Part shown: positions 45,183 to 54,211 of the stretch, piece by piece
How positions within the stretch are numbered: position 1 is the first letter of the stretch
Layout: each line of letters opens with the position of its first letter
DNA from: Candidatus Zhuqueibacterota bacterium
Lineage (GTDB): Bacteria; Zhuqueibacterota; Zhuqueibacteria; Oceanimicrobiales; Oceanimicrobiaceae
Direction: 5' to 3'
DNA: 64,000 bases
NCBI GenBank assembly: GCA_029261995.1
Contig: JAJDAF010000030.1
Location: forward strand, 86,810 to 150,809
The notes under the pieces: generated by a model
What the model saw: only the letters and a program-made list of their open reading frames with translations
Database searches by the model: none
Told to the model about the DNA's origin: nothing
Program-made: the position numbers and the translations under genes

Positions 45183-46633
45183 CCGGCCGGCAGCGAATTC
45201 AAAACTACATTGGCGGCGAACTCGTCGGCCCTGTTGCCGGCGCTTACCTGGACAATTTCGAACCCGCAACCGGCCATGTTTACTCGGAAACGCCTGACAG
45301 CGACGAACGGGATGTCGATGCGGCTGTGGACGCCGCCCAATCCGCTTTCAAATCGTGGGCCGTAACTCCCGCCACAGAACGCGCCGAAGCTTTGTTGCGA
45401 GTAGCGGCTGCCATTGAAGCTAACCTGGAAGATTTAGCCCGAGCCGAAACCATCGACAACGGCAAGCCACTGAAGCTTGCCACGACTGTGGACATTCCCA
45501 GAGCCGCATCCAACTTCAAATTCTTTGCCTCGGCAGCGGTGACATTCGCCAGTGAAGCTCACATTATGGAACAGCAGGGCTTTAACTACACGCTGCGGCA
45601 ACCGCTCGGCGTTTGCGGTTGCATCTCGCCCTGGAATCTGCCGCTATACTTGTTTACCTGGAAAATTGCGCCGGCGCTTGCTGCCGGCAACTGTGTGGTC
45701 GCAAAGCCATCGGAGGTTACCCCGATGACTGCCTATCTCCTTGCTGAACTATGTGCTGACGCTGACCTGCCCGCCGGCGTCATCAACATCGTGCACGGCC
45801 TCGGACCAAAAGTCGGAGCCGCGATTGCGGCGCACAAGCAGGTCCGCGCGGTGACGTTTACAGGCAGCACTCGCACGGGAGCGGAAATCGCAACTGTAGC
45901 AGCACCACAGTTCAAGAAACTGTCACTGGAAATGGGCGGCAAAAACCCGAACATCATCTTCGCCGACTGCAACTACGACGAAATGCTCGAGACCACGGTA
46001 CGTTCATCTTTCAGCAATCAGGGTCAGATTTGCTTGTGTGGCTCACGGATTTTCGTGCAGGACTCGCTCTACGAGCGCTTCAAGACGGATTTTGTGAAGA
46101 AGGTATCTGCTCTAACGGTTGGTGACCCCCTGGATGGCCAAACGGATCTCGGCGCGGTGGTATCGGCGGCGCATCATGAGAAAATCCTCTCCTACTTTGA
46201 ACTGGCACGGGCAGAAGGGGGCGACATCCTGTGTGGTGGCGAAGCACGAAAGCCGACGGGGAGATGTGAACGTGGATGGTTTGTTGCGCCCACGGTCATC
46301 GAGGGTCTGTCAAATGATTGCCGCACCAACCAGGAAGAAATCTTCGGCCCGGTGGTGACGTTGCAGCGATTCAAAACCGAAGATGAAGTCCTGGCTTCGG
46401 CCAACGATTCGCGCTACGGTCTTTCCGCAACCATCTGGACTGAAAACCTGAGCCGTGCGCACAGGCTTGCCACGCAACTGCACGCCGGCATCGTTTGGGT
46501 GAACTGTTGGATGCTGCGCGACTTGCGGACGCCCTTTGGCGGCATGAAAGACTCCGGCGTTGGCCGAGAAGGCGGGTTTGAAGCGTTGCGCTTTTTTACA
46601 GAACCCCGCAATATCTGTGTGAAGACGTTCTGA
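45179..46633 (+). CDS. Aldehyde dehydrogenase, probable 2-aminomuconate semialdehyde dehydrogenase
   Basis: NAD-dependent aldehyde dehydrogenase of 484 residues; motifs GQICLCGSRI (catalytic Cys), LEMGGKNPNI (Glu), FTGSTRTGAEIA (cofactor) and a substrate region ending in the GREGGFEALRFFTE signature common to 2-aminomuconate / 2-hydroxymuconate semialdehyde dehydrogenases (AMSDH/AldH8 group). Its place beside the ACMS decarboxylase and the aminomuconate deaminase strongly supports that substrate: it would convert 2-aminomuconate 6-semialdehyde to 2-aminomuconate. Four-base overlap with the SDR gene. Confidence 0.9.
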   Translation: MTGRQRIQNYIGGELVGPVAGAYLDNFEPATGHVYSETPDSDERDVDAAVDAAQSAFKSWAVTPATERAEALLRVAAAIEANLEDLARAETIDNGKPLKLATTVDIPRAASNFKFFASAAVTFASEAHIMEQQGFNYTLRQPLGVCGCISPWNLPLYLFTWKIAPALAAGNCVVAKPSEVTPMTAYLLAELCADADLPAGVINIVHGLGPKVGAAIAAHKQVRAVTFTGSTRTGAEIATVAAPQFKKLSLEMGGKNPNIIFADCNYDEMLETTVRSSFSNQGQICLCGSRIFVQDSLYERFKTDFVKKVSALTVGDPLDGQTDLGAVVSAAHHEKILSYFELARAEGGDILCGGEARKPTGRCERGWFVAPTVIEGLSNDCRTNQEEIFGPVVTLQRFKTEDEVLASANDSRYGLSATIWTENLSRAHRLATQLHAGIVWVNCWMLRDLRTPFGGMKDSGVGREGGFEALRFFTEPRNICVKTF

Positions 46634-46708
46634 TGTAAAACAGCCAACATGCCGGATGGCAATTCGGCCAATTGCAGAGTCGGCGGACGAACCAAGACTA
46701 GGAAGAAA

Positions 46709-47146
46709 ATGAACAGAGTGGCAAACGAGAAAATCACAACCGACAAGGCGCCGCCACCAGTGGGCCTTTATCCGCACGCCAGAAAAGTGGGAAATCTGCT
46801 CTTTCTTTCCGGCGTTGGGCCGAGACAGAGCGGTACGGACGAGATCCCCGGCGTTAAACTTGACGCCGATGGCACGGCTCTCAGTCACGACATCGATGCG
46901 CAGTGCCACTCGGTCTTCCGGAACGTGCGCGTGATCCTTGAGGAGGCAGGCTCGAGCTGGGAAAATCTGGTGGACGTCACGGTGTTCCTCACAGACATGA
47001 AACAGGACTTCGCGGCCTACAACCGCGTTTATGCCGAGTATTTCAAAGACAATCAACCTTGCCGGACAACGGTTGAAATTTCTTCACTGCCGACACCCAT
47101 CGCGATCGAACTCAAATGCATAGCCACGCTGGACCAGACAGCGTGA
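46709..47146 (+). CDS. RidA-family 2-aminomuconate deaminase
   Basis: Small (145 residues) YjgF/RidA-fold protein. Start ATG 46709 after TAGGAAG; the frame is open upstream to 46649 but without a site. The sequence PPVGLYPHARKVGNLLFLSGVGPRQ matches the AmnD/2-aminomuconate deaminase branch of the family, with the conserved substrate-binding Arg in FKDNQPCRTTVEISSLP. It would deaminate 2-aminomuconate to 4-oxalocrotonate. The neighbours supply its substrate, which makes this reading firm. Confidence 0.88.
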   Translation: MNRVANEKITTDKAPPPVGLYPHARKVGNLLFLSGVGPRQSGTDEIPGVKLDADGTALSHDIDAQCHSVFRNVRVILEEAGSSWENLVDVTVFLTDMKQDFAAYNRVYAEYFKDNQPCRTTVEISSLPTPIAIELKCIATLDQTA

Positions 47147-47175
47147 CCCTAACAAAAGTCTAAGGAGGACACATC

Positions 47176-47709
47176 ATGCCAAAGCTCGCGGCTTTCAACT
47201 TCAAGAAGTGGATAGCAGACCATCGCGACCTGCTCAAACCACCGGTGGGCAACAAATGTGTTTACGACGAAAGTCTGGACTTTGTGGTGATGGTCGTCGG
47301 TGGGCCGAATGCCCGAAAAGATTACCATTATAATGAAGGTGAGGAATTCTTCTACCAGCTTGAGGGCGACATGACCCTGAAAATCATCGAAGATGGCAAG
47401 CCGGTAGACATCCCTATTCGGGAGGGCGAGATATTCTTGCTGCCACCGAAAGTGCCGCATTCGCCACAACGACAGGCAAACACCGTGGGTCTGGTCATCG
47501 AACGCACCCGCAGCGCCAACGAGCAGGACGGCTGCATCTGGTTCTGTGAATCGTGTGGAGAAAGACTCTACGACGAATATTTTCATTTGGATAAACCATC
47601 GGATATTGTCGATAAACTGCGCGGGGTCATGGAAGGGTTTCACAGTTCTGAAGCTCGACGTACTTGCGACAATTGTGGCAGCGTTATGCAGCCGCCGGGC
47701 AACAAGTAA
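47176..47709 (+). CDS. nbaC: 3-Hydroxyanthranilate 3,4-dioxygenase
   Basis: Fe(II) cupin enzyme that opens 3-hydroxyanthranilate to 2-amino-3-carboxymuconate semialdehyde (ACMS). The 177-residue protein carries the iron ligands in the YHYNEGEEFFYQLEG segment and in PPKVPHSPQR, and the C-terminal rubredoxin-like pairs CESC and CDNC that bind a second metal in bacterial enzymes. Preceded by AAGGAGG. Full length for the bacterial form. Confidence 0.96.
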   Translation: MPKLAAFNFKKWIADHRDLLKPPVGNKCVYDESLDFVVMVVGGPNARKDYHYNEGEEFFYQLEGDMTLKIIEDGKPVDIPIREGEIFLLPPKVPHSPQRQANTVGLVIERTRSANEQDGCIWFCESCGERLYDEYFHLDKPSDIVDKLRGVMEGFHSSEARRTCDNCGSVMQPPGNK

Positions 47710-47761
47710 TTTGGTCGGTCCGACGCTTGGTCGCCGAGCCCTGAAATCGTAGGAGTTTTCC

Positions 47762-48775
47762 TTGCTGAAAATCGACATCCACACCCACATTCTACCCGAG
47801 ACCTGGCCCGACCTGCGCGAGCGCTACGGCTATGGCGGTTTCATCAGCCTGGACCACCACAAGCCCTGTTGCGCCAAAATGATGATGGACGGAAAATTCT
47901 TCCGTGAAGTCCAGGACAATTGCTGGAACCCGGCCACACGCATGCAAGAATGCGACAGCAACGCCGTGCAAGTGCAGGTTCTGTCCACGGTGCCGGTCAT
48001 GTTCAGCTACTGGGCGAAGGCTGCAGACGCGCTGGACCTTTCACGCCTGCTCAACGACCACATCGCCGACGTGGTGGCGGACTACCCGAAACGCTTCATC
48101 GGACTGGGCACGGTGCCCATGCAATCGCCCGAGCTGGCGGTCAAAGAACTGGAACGATGCGTTAGCGAGCTTGGCCTGGCGGGCGTACAAATCGGCTCAC
48201 ACGTCAACGACTGGAATCTCAATGAACCGGAGCTTTTCCCGGTTTTCGAATGTGCGCAGGAACTCGGCGCCGCCGTTTTTGTGCATCCGTGGGATATGAT
48301 GGGCAAAGAGAATATGGCAAAGTATTGGCTGCCCTGGCTGGTTGGCATGCCCGCCGAAACCAGCCTGGCGATCTGCTCCATGATCTTCGGCGGTATTTTC
48401 GAACGCCTGCCGCGTCTGCGAGTCGCCTTTGCGCACGGCGGCGGCTCCTTTCCGGCCACAATCGGGCGCGTGGAACACGGCTTCAATGTCAGGCCGGATT
48501 TGTGCGCCGTTGATAACCCGGTCAACCCGCGCGATTATCTCGGGCGCTTCTACCTGGATTCTCTGGTGCACGAGCCTGCCATGCTCAATTACTTAATCGA
48601 GCTGATCGGCGCCGACAAAATCGCTCTGGGAAGCGATTATCCCTTCCCGCTTGGAGAACTGAAACCAGGCAAAATGATTGAGGCAATGGCTGAGCTCAGT
48701 ACCAGTACGCGAGAGTGGCTGCTGCACGGTTCAGCGCTGGCGTGGCTCAATCTGCCCAAGGAGCAATTCCAATGA
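47762..48775 (+). CDS. nbaD: 2-Amino-3-carboxymuconate-6-semialdehyde decarboxylase
   Basis: Zn amidohydrolase-fold decarboxylase that turns ACMS into 2-aminomuconate semialdehyde, preventing spontaneous cyclisation to quinolinate. The 337-residue protein starts at TTG (47762) after TAGGAG, with IDIHTHILPE (metal-binding HxH), FVHPWDMMG, AFAHGGGSFPATIGR and GSDYPFPLGE (catalytic Asp). These are the full ACMSD signatures. Overlaps the next gene by four bases. Confidence 0.96.
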   Translation: MLKIDIHTHILPETWPDLRERYGYGGFISLDHHKPCCAKMMMDGKFFREVQDNCWNPATRMQECDSNAVQVQVLSTVPVMFSYWAKAADALDLSRLLNDHIADVVADYPKRFIGLGTVPMQSPELAVKELERCVSELGLAGVQIGSHVNDWNLNEPELFPVFECAQELGAAVFVHPWDMMGKENMAKYWLPWLVGMPAETSLAICSMIFGGIFERLPRLRVAFAHGGGSFPATIGRVEHGFNVRPDLCAVDNPVNPRDYLGRFYLDSLVHEPAMLNYLIELIGADKIALGSDYPFPLGELKPGKMIEAMAELSTSTREWLLHGSALAWLNLPKEQFQ

Positions 48776-49590
48776 AAGAATTCAGCGTCAAGATAAACGG
48801 CAGGCAATACTCATTCGAGCCTGCCGCGCCGCTGGACATTTCCGTGCCAATGCAATTCAACGGGCCGCAGCCAAACACCTACGGCGTCGCTGCTGCCTCG
48901 GCGAAAGCTTACGAGGCGGGCAGTTTTGTCGGCGACACACGGCGCGGCGGCAGTTGCAATTTCGAAGAATATCGTCTGGTGCCGCACTGCAACGGCACGC
49001 ACACGGAATGCGTCGGCCATCTGGCGTTGGAGCGCCTCCATGTTACAAGCGTGCTCAGGCAGAATCTTCTGGCCGCAACGCTGCTCACCATTGCGCCGCA
49101 ACCGCACTCGGAAGTGCACGAGAGTTGCGCACCCAAGGCAAAAAATGGTGACATCTTGATGAGTCGTGCTGCACTTGCGGAAGCAATTGCAGGAGCCGAC
49201 CGTAATTTTCTTGAGGCGCTTATCGTGAGAACTTCGCCCAATGACGCCGCGAAGAAGGAGAGGAGTTATGCAGAACCGCCTCCACCCTACTTCACGACAG
49301 CGGCAATGGCGCTGATTTGTGAACTTGGTGTGCAACATCTCCTGGTTGACGTGCCTTCCGTTGACCGGACGCTTGACGATGGCAAGATGACCACACATCA
49401 TCTCTTTTGGAACGTGCCCCAGGGTTCAAACCAGGTCGAGGCAGGCGACCACTCTATGAAAACCATCACGGAAATGATCTTTGTCGCAGATAGCATTGCA
49501 GACGGCTTTTATCTCTTGGATTTACAGATTCCATCGTTTGTCGCTGATGCAGCGCCAAGTCGTCCTCTGCTGTATGAATTGTACCCCTAA
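48772..49590 (+). CDS. kynB: Arylformamidase / cyclase-family protein (probable kynurenine formamidase)
   Basis: Hydrolyses N-formylkynurenine to kynurenine and formate. The 272-residue protein belongs to the metal-dependent KynB/cyclase family: HCNGTHTECVGHL is the metal-binding HxGTHxDxxxH motif (with Glu in place of the usual Asp). It is longer (272) than the classic KynB (about 210), with a C-terminal ELYP end and FLEALIVRTSP / LLVDVPSVDRTLDDG. Start at ATG 48772, overlapping the ACMSD stop. The context makes the formamidase role likely; another cyclase-family hydrolase activity is possible. Confidence 0.82.
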   Translation: MKEFSVKINGRQYSFEPAAPLDISVPMQFNGPQPNTYGVAAASAKAYEAGSFVGDTRRGGSCNFEEYRLVPHCNGTHTECVGHLALERLHVTSVLRQNLLAATLLTIAPQPHSEVHESCAPKAKNGDILMSRAALAEAIAGADRNFLEALIVRTSPNDAAKKERSYAEPPPPYFTTAAMALICELGVQHLLVDVPSVDRTLDDGKMTTHHLFWNVPQGSNQVEAGDHSMKTITEMIFVADSIADGFYLLDLQIPSFVADAAPSRPLLYELYP

Positions 49591-49669
49591 AAAGCGGCTG
49601 AATCTTGTTTTCGTGACGGCAATTCCTTATATTGGTCGCTTCTGAATTCGACGATGAACTGTGTGAACC

Positions 49670-50941
49670 ATGTCTGACTTCTCAACCGAAAAATCTCAGG
49701 CGACCCAGCTCGACCGCGACGATCTGCTTTCGAAACACCGCGAGCAATTTCATCTCCCTGCGGAGCGGAACGGACAGCCGTGCATTTATTTGTGCGGCAA
49801 TTCATTGGGCTTGCAGCCAAAGTCCACCGCGGACTATGTACAGCGCGAGCTTGAAGACTGGGCTCGCCTGGGTGTTGAAGGCCACTTTGAAGCTCGCACC
49901 CCCTGGTTGTCCTACCATGAAGTTCTTGCAGAGCAAACGGCCCGGCTGGTGGGCGCCAAGCCGACTGAGGTTGTGGTGATGAACACGCTGACCGTGAATC
50001 TGCACCTTCTGATGGTTTCCTTTTATCGTCCGACTGCGAACAGACACAAGATTCTTGTTGAGGCAGGCGCCTTTCCGTCTGACCAGTACGCGGTAAAATC
50101 GCAACTCGAGTATCATGGTTTTGACCCGCAGCATTCACTGGTTGAACTTTCTCCCAAAGATGGAGAAAGCTCTGTCCGCACCGAAGATATTGAGACCGTT
50201 TTGACAGAACAGGGCAATCAAATCGCGCTTATGCTGCTGGGAGGCGTGAACTACTACAGCGGACAAGCCTTTGAATTGGAAAGAATTACAACAGCCGCTC
50301 GCGCGTCGGGATGCGTGGTTGGTTTTGATCTCGCCCATGCTGCCGGCAACGTAGCGTTGCATCTGCACGACTGGCAGGTTGACTTTGCCGTCTGGTGTTC
50401 CTACAAATATCTAAACGGCGGCCCAGGTTGCACAGCCGGCGCATTTGTGCACGAACGGCATGCACGAACCCCTGCTCTGCCACGCTTTGCCGGCTGGTGG
50501 GGCCACGACAAACAAACCCGCTTTCTGATGGGCCCGGAATTCACACCCATCCCTGGTGCGGAAGGCTGGCAGGTTAGCAATCCGGCGATCCTGCCGTTGG
50601 CCGCTTTGCGCGCATCGATGGCCATGTTCGACGAGGCCGGGATGCCGGCTCTTGTGGCAAAAAGCCGGCGTCTCACCGGCTACCTGGAATCGCTTCTGCA
50701 ACAGAAGTGCTTCGACTACATCACAATTTTGACGCCAGACGTTCCTGAACAGCGTGGTTGCCAGCTTTCGCTTCGCGTCAAGAATGGTAAACAACTCCAC
50801 GGGCAGCTCAAGCAGAATAACGTTATCTGCGACTGGCGTGAGCCGGATGTCATTCGCGTGGCGCCGGCCCCCTTTTACAACACATTCTCGGATGCATACA
50901 ACTTCGTACAATATCTCGATGACGCCCACCATATGGCGTAA
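49670..50941 (+). CDS. kynU: Kynureninase
   Basis: PLP enzyme that cleaves 3-hydroxykynurenine to 3-hydroxyanthranilate and alanine. Visible: IYLCGNSLGLQPKS, NTLTVNLHLLMVSFYRPT, EAGAFPSDQYAVKSQL, FDLAHAAGNV and the PLP lysine in WCSYKYLNGGPGC. The 423-residue length is normal. Separated from kynB by 79 bases, the widest gap in this operon. Confidence 0.96.
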   Translation: MSDFSTEKSQATQLDRDDLLSKHREQFHLPAERNGQPCIYLCGNSLGLQPKSTADYVQRELEDWARLGVEGHFEARTPWLSYHEVLAEQTARLVGAKPTEVVVMNTLTVNLHLLMVSFYRPTANRHKILVEAGAFPSDQYAVKSQLEYHGFDPQHSLVELSPKDGESSVRTEDIETVLTEQGNQIALMLLGGVNYYSGQAFELERITTAARASGCVVGFDLAHAAGNVALHLHDWQVDFAVWCSYKYLNGGPGCTAGAFVHERHARTPALPRFAGWWGHDKQTRFLMGPEFTPIPGAEGWQVSNPAILPLAALRASMAMFDEAGMPALVAKSRRLTGYLESLLQQKCFDYITILTPDVPEQRGCQLSLRVKNGKQLHGQLKQNNVICDWREPDVIRVAPAPFYNTFSDAYNFVQYLDDAHHMA

Positions 50942-50964
50942 TTTCAAAAATCTTGGGAGCATTT

Positions 50965-51231
50965 ATGACCATCGACAAAGAATTTCTTGAAATCCTCTGC
51001 TGCCCGGAAACTCGCAAAAGTCTCCAGGTCCTCGACCCTGAACGCATGGAAACGGTCAACCGCCAAATTGCGGCGCAGTCCGTGAAATACAAGGACGGCA
51101 AAGTCGTCGATGCTCCGCTGCAAGAGGCGCTTATCACCGACGATGACACCACAATCTACCGCGTTGATGACGAAATCCCGGTTATGAAGGTCGAGATGGG
51201 GATTGCCACCGACCAACTGGACCAATTCTAG
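50965..51231 (+). CDS. Trm112-family small protein
   Basis: 88 residues starting MTIDKEFLEILCCPETRK, the N-terminal pattern of Trm112/YcaR proteins (here CCPETRKSL; the second zinc CxxC usually found later is not evident). Such proteins activate methyltransferases in eukaryotes; the bacterial role is mostly unknown. It lies between kynU and the monooxygenase gene in the operon, with 23 and about 70 base gaps. ATG 50965 is chosen over a start at 50953 for its match to the family and spacing to GGGAG. Confidence 0.75.
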   Translation: MTIDKEFLEILCCPETRKSLQVLDPERMETVNRQIAAQSVKYKDGKVVDAPLQEALITDDDTTIYRVDDEIPVMKVEMGIATDQLDQF

Positions 51232-51300
51232 TGAGACGATTCTGGTTGTTGCACTGCACCGGACCACAATCGTGCTGGCAAACCTGACGCTCGGAGAGAA

Positions 51301-52644
51301 ATGCCAAAACAAGTCACAATAATTGGCGCCGGCCTGGTCGGCTCACTCGCTGCCATTGTTCTGTCGAAACACGGCCACAAGGTCAGACTGATCGAACGTC
51401 GTCCCGACATGCGCAAGGTCGAGATCAGTGCTGGCCGCTCGATCAACCTCGCTCTCTCCCGGCGAGGCATTCACGCTCTGCAGCAGGTGGGGCTGAGCCA
51501 ACGTATCCTGCAGCGCGGCCTACCGATGAAGGGCCGAATGCTGCATTCGCTAGCCGGTGAGCAAACGTTTGTGCCCTACGGCAAGGATGAATCCGAGGTT
51601 ATTAACTCGATTTCACGTGCCGAGCTTAATAAAATCCTCATGGATGAAGCGGAACAGAATGCCGGCGTCGAGATTAAGTTCAACCTGCGCTGCAGTGCAT
51701 TTGATCCAGGTGCCCGCGAACTGACGCTGCGGGATGAAGTCACGGACCAGGAACACCTGGAACGAGCAGAAACCATCCTTGGCGCCGATGGCTCTGCCTC
51801 GGCAATCCGTGAGGCCTTGGCACGGACCGAAGAATTCTCTTACTCGAAAGATGACCTGGAGCACGGCTACAAAGAACTCACGATTCCCCCGGGCCCGCGA
51901 GGCTCGTTCCAACTGGCAAAAGACGCGCTACACATTTGGCCCCGCGGCAAATACATGCTTATCGCGCTCCCCAATCTCGACGGCAGCTTTACCTGCACTC
52001 TCTTCTTCCCGCTGGCTGGTGAGCTCAGTTTCGCCACGCTCGATAGCGAGCAGGCGGTAGCCCAATTTTTCGAACAGCAATTCCCGGATGCCTTTCCCCT
52101 GATTCCGGCGCTGGCGCATGATTTCTTTGCCAACCCAACGGGCAAGCTCGCGACCATCCGTTGCACGCCGTGGCATTTGGAAGACAAGGCCTGCTTGCTG
52201 GGCGACGCGGCCCATGCCATTGTGCCGTTTTTCGGACAAGGGATGAACTGCGGCTTCGAAGACTGCTCAGTTCTGAACGATTGTCTGGAAGAATTTGGGC
52301 AGGATTGGGGGAAAGTTTTTGCCGAAGTGAGCAACCGCCGCAAAAGCAACGCTAACGCAATTGCCGATCTGTCACTGGCCAACTATCTGGAAATGCGTGA
52401 CCACGTCGCAGATCCGAAATTCGGCCTGCGCAAGCAAGTAGAATTTGCGCTGGAAGACCGTTTCCCGGAGGTATTTATTCCGAAGTATTCAATGGTCTCA
52501 TTCCACAGAGTGCCCTACTCGCTGGCCCTGGCCAAAGGATTGATTCAGGATGAGATTCTCGCCGAACTGTGCGCCGGCATCGATGACATCGCACAACTCG
52601 ATTTGCACAAGGCTGAACGGCTGCTCGCTCGCCTGAGAGACTAA
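51301..52644 (+). CDS. kmo: Kynurenine 3-monooxygenase
   Basis: FAD- and NADPH-dependent hydroxylase that makes 3-hydroxykynurenine. The 447-residue protein has the FAD-binding IIGAGLVGSLAAIVLSKHG at the N-terminus, the SINLALSRRGIHAL region, the FAD motif GDAAHAIVPFFGQGMNCGFEDC, and the C-terminal YSMVSFHRVPYSLAL characteristic of KMO. No membrane segment is seen beyond the C-terminal helix. Last gene of the kynurenine operon; starts about 70 bases after the Trm112-like gene. Confidence 0.95.
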   Translation: MPKQVTIIGAGLVGSLAAIVLSKHGHKVRLIERRPDMRKVEISAGRSINLALSRRGIHALQQVGLSQRILQRGLPMKGRMLHSLAGEQTFVPYGKDESEVINSISRAELNKILMDEAEQNAGVEIKFNLRCSAFDPGARELTLRDEVTDQEHLERAETILGADGSASAIREALARTEEFSYSKDDLEHGYKELTIPPGPRGSFQLAKDALHIWPRGKYMLIALPNLDGSFTCTLFFPLAGELSFATLDSEQAVAQFFEQQFPDAFPLIPALAHDFFANPTGKLATIRCTPWHLEDKACLLGDAAHAIVPFFGQGMNCGFEDCSVLNDCLEEFGQDWGKVFAEVSNRRKSNANAIADLSLANYLEMRDHVADPKFGLRKQVEFALEDRFPEVFIPKYSMVSFHRVPYSLALAKGLIQDEILAELCAGIDDIAQLDLHKAERLLARLRD

Positions 52645-52727
52645 TTGCTGCTGTTTCTTCGTTGCCCACGAGCCGCGTCTGACTCAAAACCGGCTACAGC
52701 CAGATGCCCCGCATCTCAACCCAATGT

Positions 52728-53108
52728 CTAATTCAAATAGGATTCCACGACCGGCATGAGCTTCAACTTTTTCAGAGGTTTGGCAAGAAACTCAAAGCCC
52801 TTTTTGCGTGCGCGTTCTTCGTTGTCCGCCTGGCCACTGATGATGATAACCGGTATGGACTCCTCGGTCGTCTCCTGGATCTTGATGCAGAGATCAATGC
52901 CATTGTCGTAACCCTGCAGGTTTACATCTGAGATAATCAACGCCGGTCGGGTCGATCGGGCTGCGACCAGTGCCTCCAGACTCGAAGTACAGACAATTGC
53001 GCTGTGGCCATCCTTTTCCACAAACCGCTTGATGAGATTTCCGACACTCAATTCATCATCAATCACTACGATATTCTTGATAGTCTTCGATTTCATAAGC
53101 TCGTACAC
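52728..53108 (-). CDS. Stand-alone response regulator receiver domain
   Basis: 126 residues consisting of a single receiver domain: acidic pocket VVIDDE, phospho-acceptor Asp in LIISDVNLQG, Thr/Ser region VIIISGQ and the lysine in FLAKPLKKLK. There is no output domain and no partner histidine kinase nearby, so it probably relays phosphate or acts on a protein partner. Start at 53108 (or Met at 53096). It ends about 80 bases from the convergent kmo gene. Confidence 0.9.
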   Translation of the reverse strand: MYELMKSKTIKNIVVIDDELSVGNLIKRFVEKDGHSAIVCTSSLEALVAARSTRPALIISDVNLQGYDNGIDLCIKIQETTEESIPVIIISGQADNEERARKKGFEFLAKPLKKLKLMPVVESYLN

Positions 53109-53467
53109 AAAGGTCCCTTGAGTTTAGTGGTTAGAAAAAATGTTACGAAATTCAGGCACTCTTGCAACAATCAACATCTTATCAACAGGTTATCCACAGA
53201 CACTAGACATTGCAAAAACAACCTTTTGAAACATGTTTGCGCCAGGTGAAGGGTCGTGCACAGGTGCGGTCAAGTGAGGAAAGTGCTGGTGGTGACTGTC
53301 GTCGGAAAGAGCAACTTATCCACAAACAGCCAACAGGTGAATAGGCGCTAATTGAATGATTAAATATAACTTAGATACTGAACTTTACAATAACAATATT
53401 GCAGCAATTGGGAGTTTAATGGAGGAAACAGTGGGGCATGGTTCGCATTTCGCAAGATAGTTGCGGT
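53109..53467. other. AT-rich intergenic stretch with DnaA-box-like sites
   Basis: 359 bases without a gene. Two perfect DnaA boxes TTATCCACA (53190-53198 and 53317-53325, same orientation) and a near-copy TTATCAACA (53179-53187), followed by an AT-rich run (about 53345-53420). Could be a DnaA-controlled promoter, a DnaA-titrating cluster or part of a replication origin; no dnaA or dnaN gene is in the window. Confidence 0.6.
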
Positions 53468-54211
53468 CTACCGCGGCAAATCACGCTCTAACTGCCGCAG
53501 CATTTTTCTGAGTTTGTCCACATCAGGACAGATCTGAGCCAAGCGTGACCAGAAAAGATGACTGTGATTCTTGATTTCGGTATGTACCAACTCGTGCAAA
53601 ATCACGTAGTCAATGATCTCATCCGGCAATCTCATCAGGTGCAGACTGAGATTGATGTTATTCACCGACGAACAACTCCCCCATCGTGCCTTGTGGTTCT
53701 TGATGAAAACGCGCTTGCAGGAGAAGCCGAATTGCGCCGACAGCTCAGCCAGCCTGCCGGGCAGATAAGCCTTGGCTTCTGCTCTGCAAACCTCAACCAG
53801 AATGTATCGCAGGGCTGTCTGAACTTCCAATGAAAGCAGATCCAGCGCCAGAGGATAATGAACCGAGACCAGCCCGTCTGATGTCCACGAGACGATATCC
53901 TCACGATCCTCGGCCTTGACTTGAAAGCGGTGTCCGCGTGTTCTCAGCTCGCGGCTGCCATCGTACAGATGCGCGGATTTTTCGTACTCCTGCAGTTTGC
54001 GCAAATGCTTGACGATCCACTTTTGCTTGTCACGGACAATTTGCTGCGCTTGTGCTAAACTCATCAAGCGCGGCACCGAAACCCGCACGCCGCCAGCGGT
54101 TGTGATGCGAATGTTGAGATTGCGAGCTATCTTGCTGCGAACAAAGCGGACGCTTCCGACCTCTTCCATCTCAAGGATCAGCAACTCCTGGCTGCGCCGG
54201 CGGAATCTCAT
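53468..54211 (-). CDS. YgjP-like (DUF45) zinc metalloprotease domain protein
   Basis: 247 residues. The DUF45 signature is present: VFIKNHKARWGSCSSVNNINLSLHLMRLPDEIIDYVILHELVHTEIKNHSHLFW with the zinc motif HELVH and the third ligand His in NHSHLFW. The N-terminal half resembles the UTP pyrophosphatase/SprT-like YgjP group. Start at ATG 54211, overlapping the stop of the DUF3052 gene by four bases; the frame opens to 54271, but that would be inside the neighbour. Role unknown. Confidence 0.85.
   Translation of the reverse strand: MRFRRRSQELLILEMEEVGSVRFVRSKIARNLNIRITTAGGVRVSVPRLMSLAQAQQIVRDKQKWIVKHLRKLQEYEKSAHLYDGSRELRTRGHRFQVKAEDREDIVSWTSDGLVSVHYPLALDLLSLEVQTALRYILVEVCRAEAKAYLPGRLAELSAQFGFSCKRVFIKNHKARWGSCSSVNNINLSLHLMRLPDEIIDYVILHELVHTEIKNHSHLFWSRLAQICPDVDKLRKMLRQLERDLPR

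Noticed and set aside
46310..47056. 248-codon minus-strand frame
   Set aside because: Antisense to the dehydrogenase and deaminase genes.
47149..47790. 213-codon minus-strand frame over the 3-HAO gene
   Set aside because: Antisense shadow; the 3-HAO frame on the plus strand carries iron and zinc ligands.
53109..53467. Full replication origin (oriC)
   Set aside because: Too few boxes, no dnaA/dnaN nearby and converging gene directions; kept only as a DnaA-box cluster.
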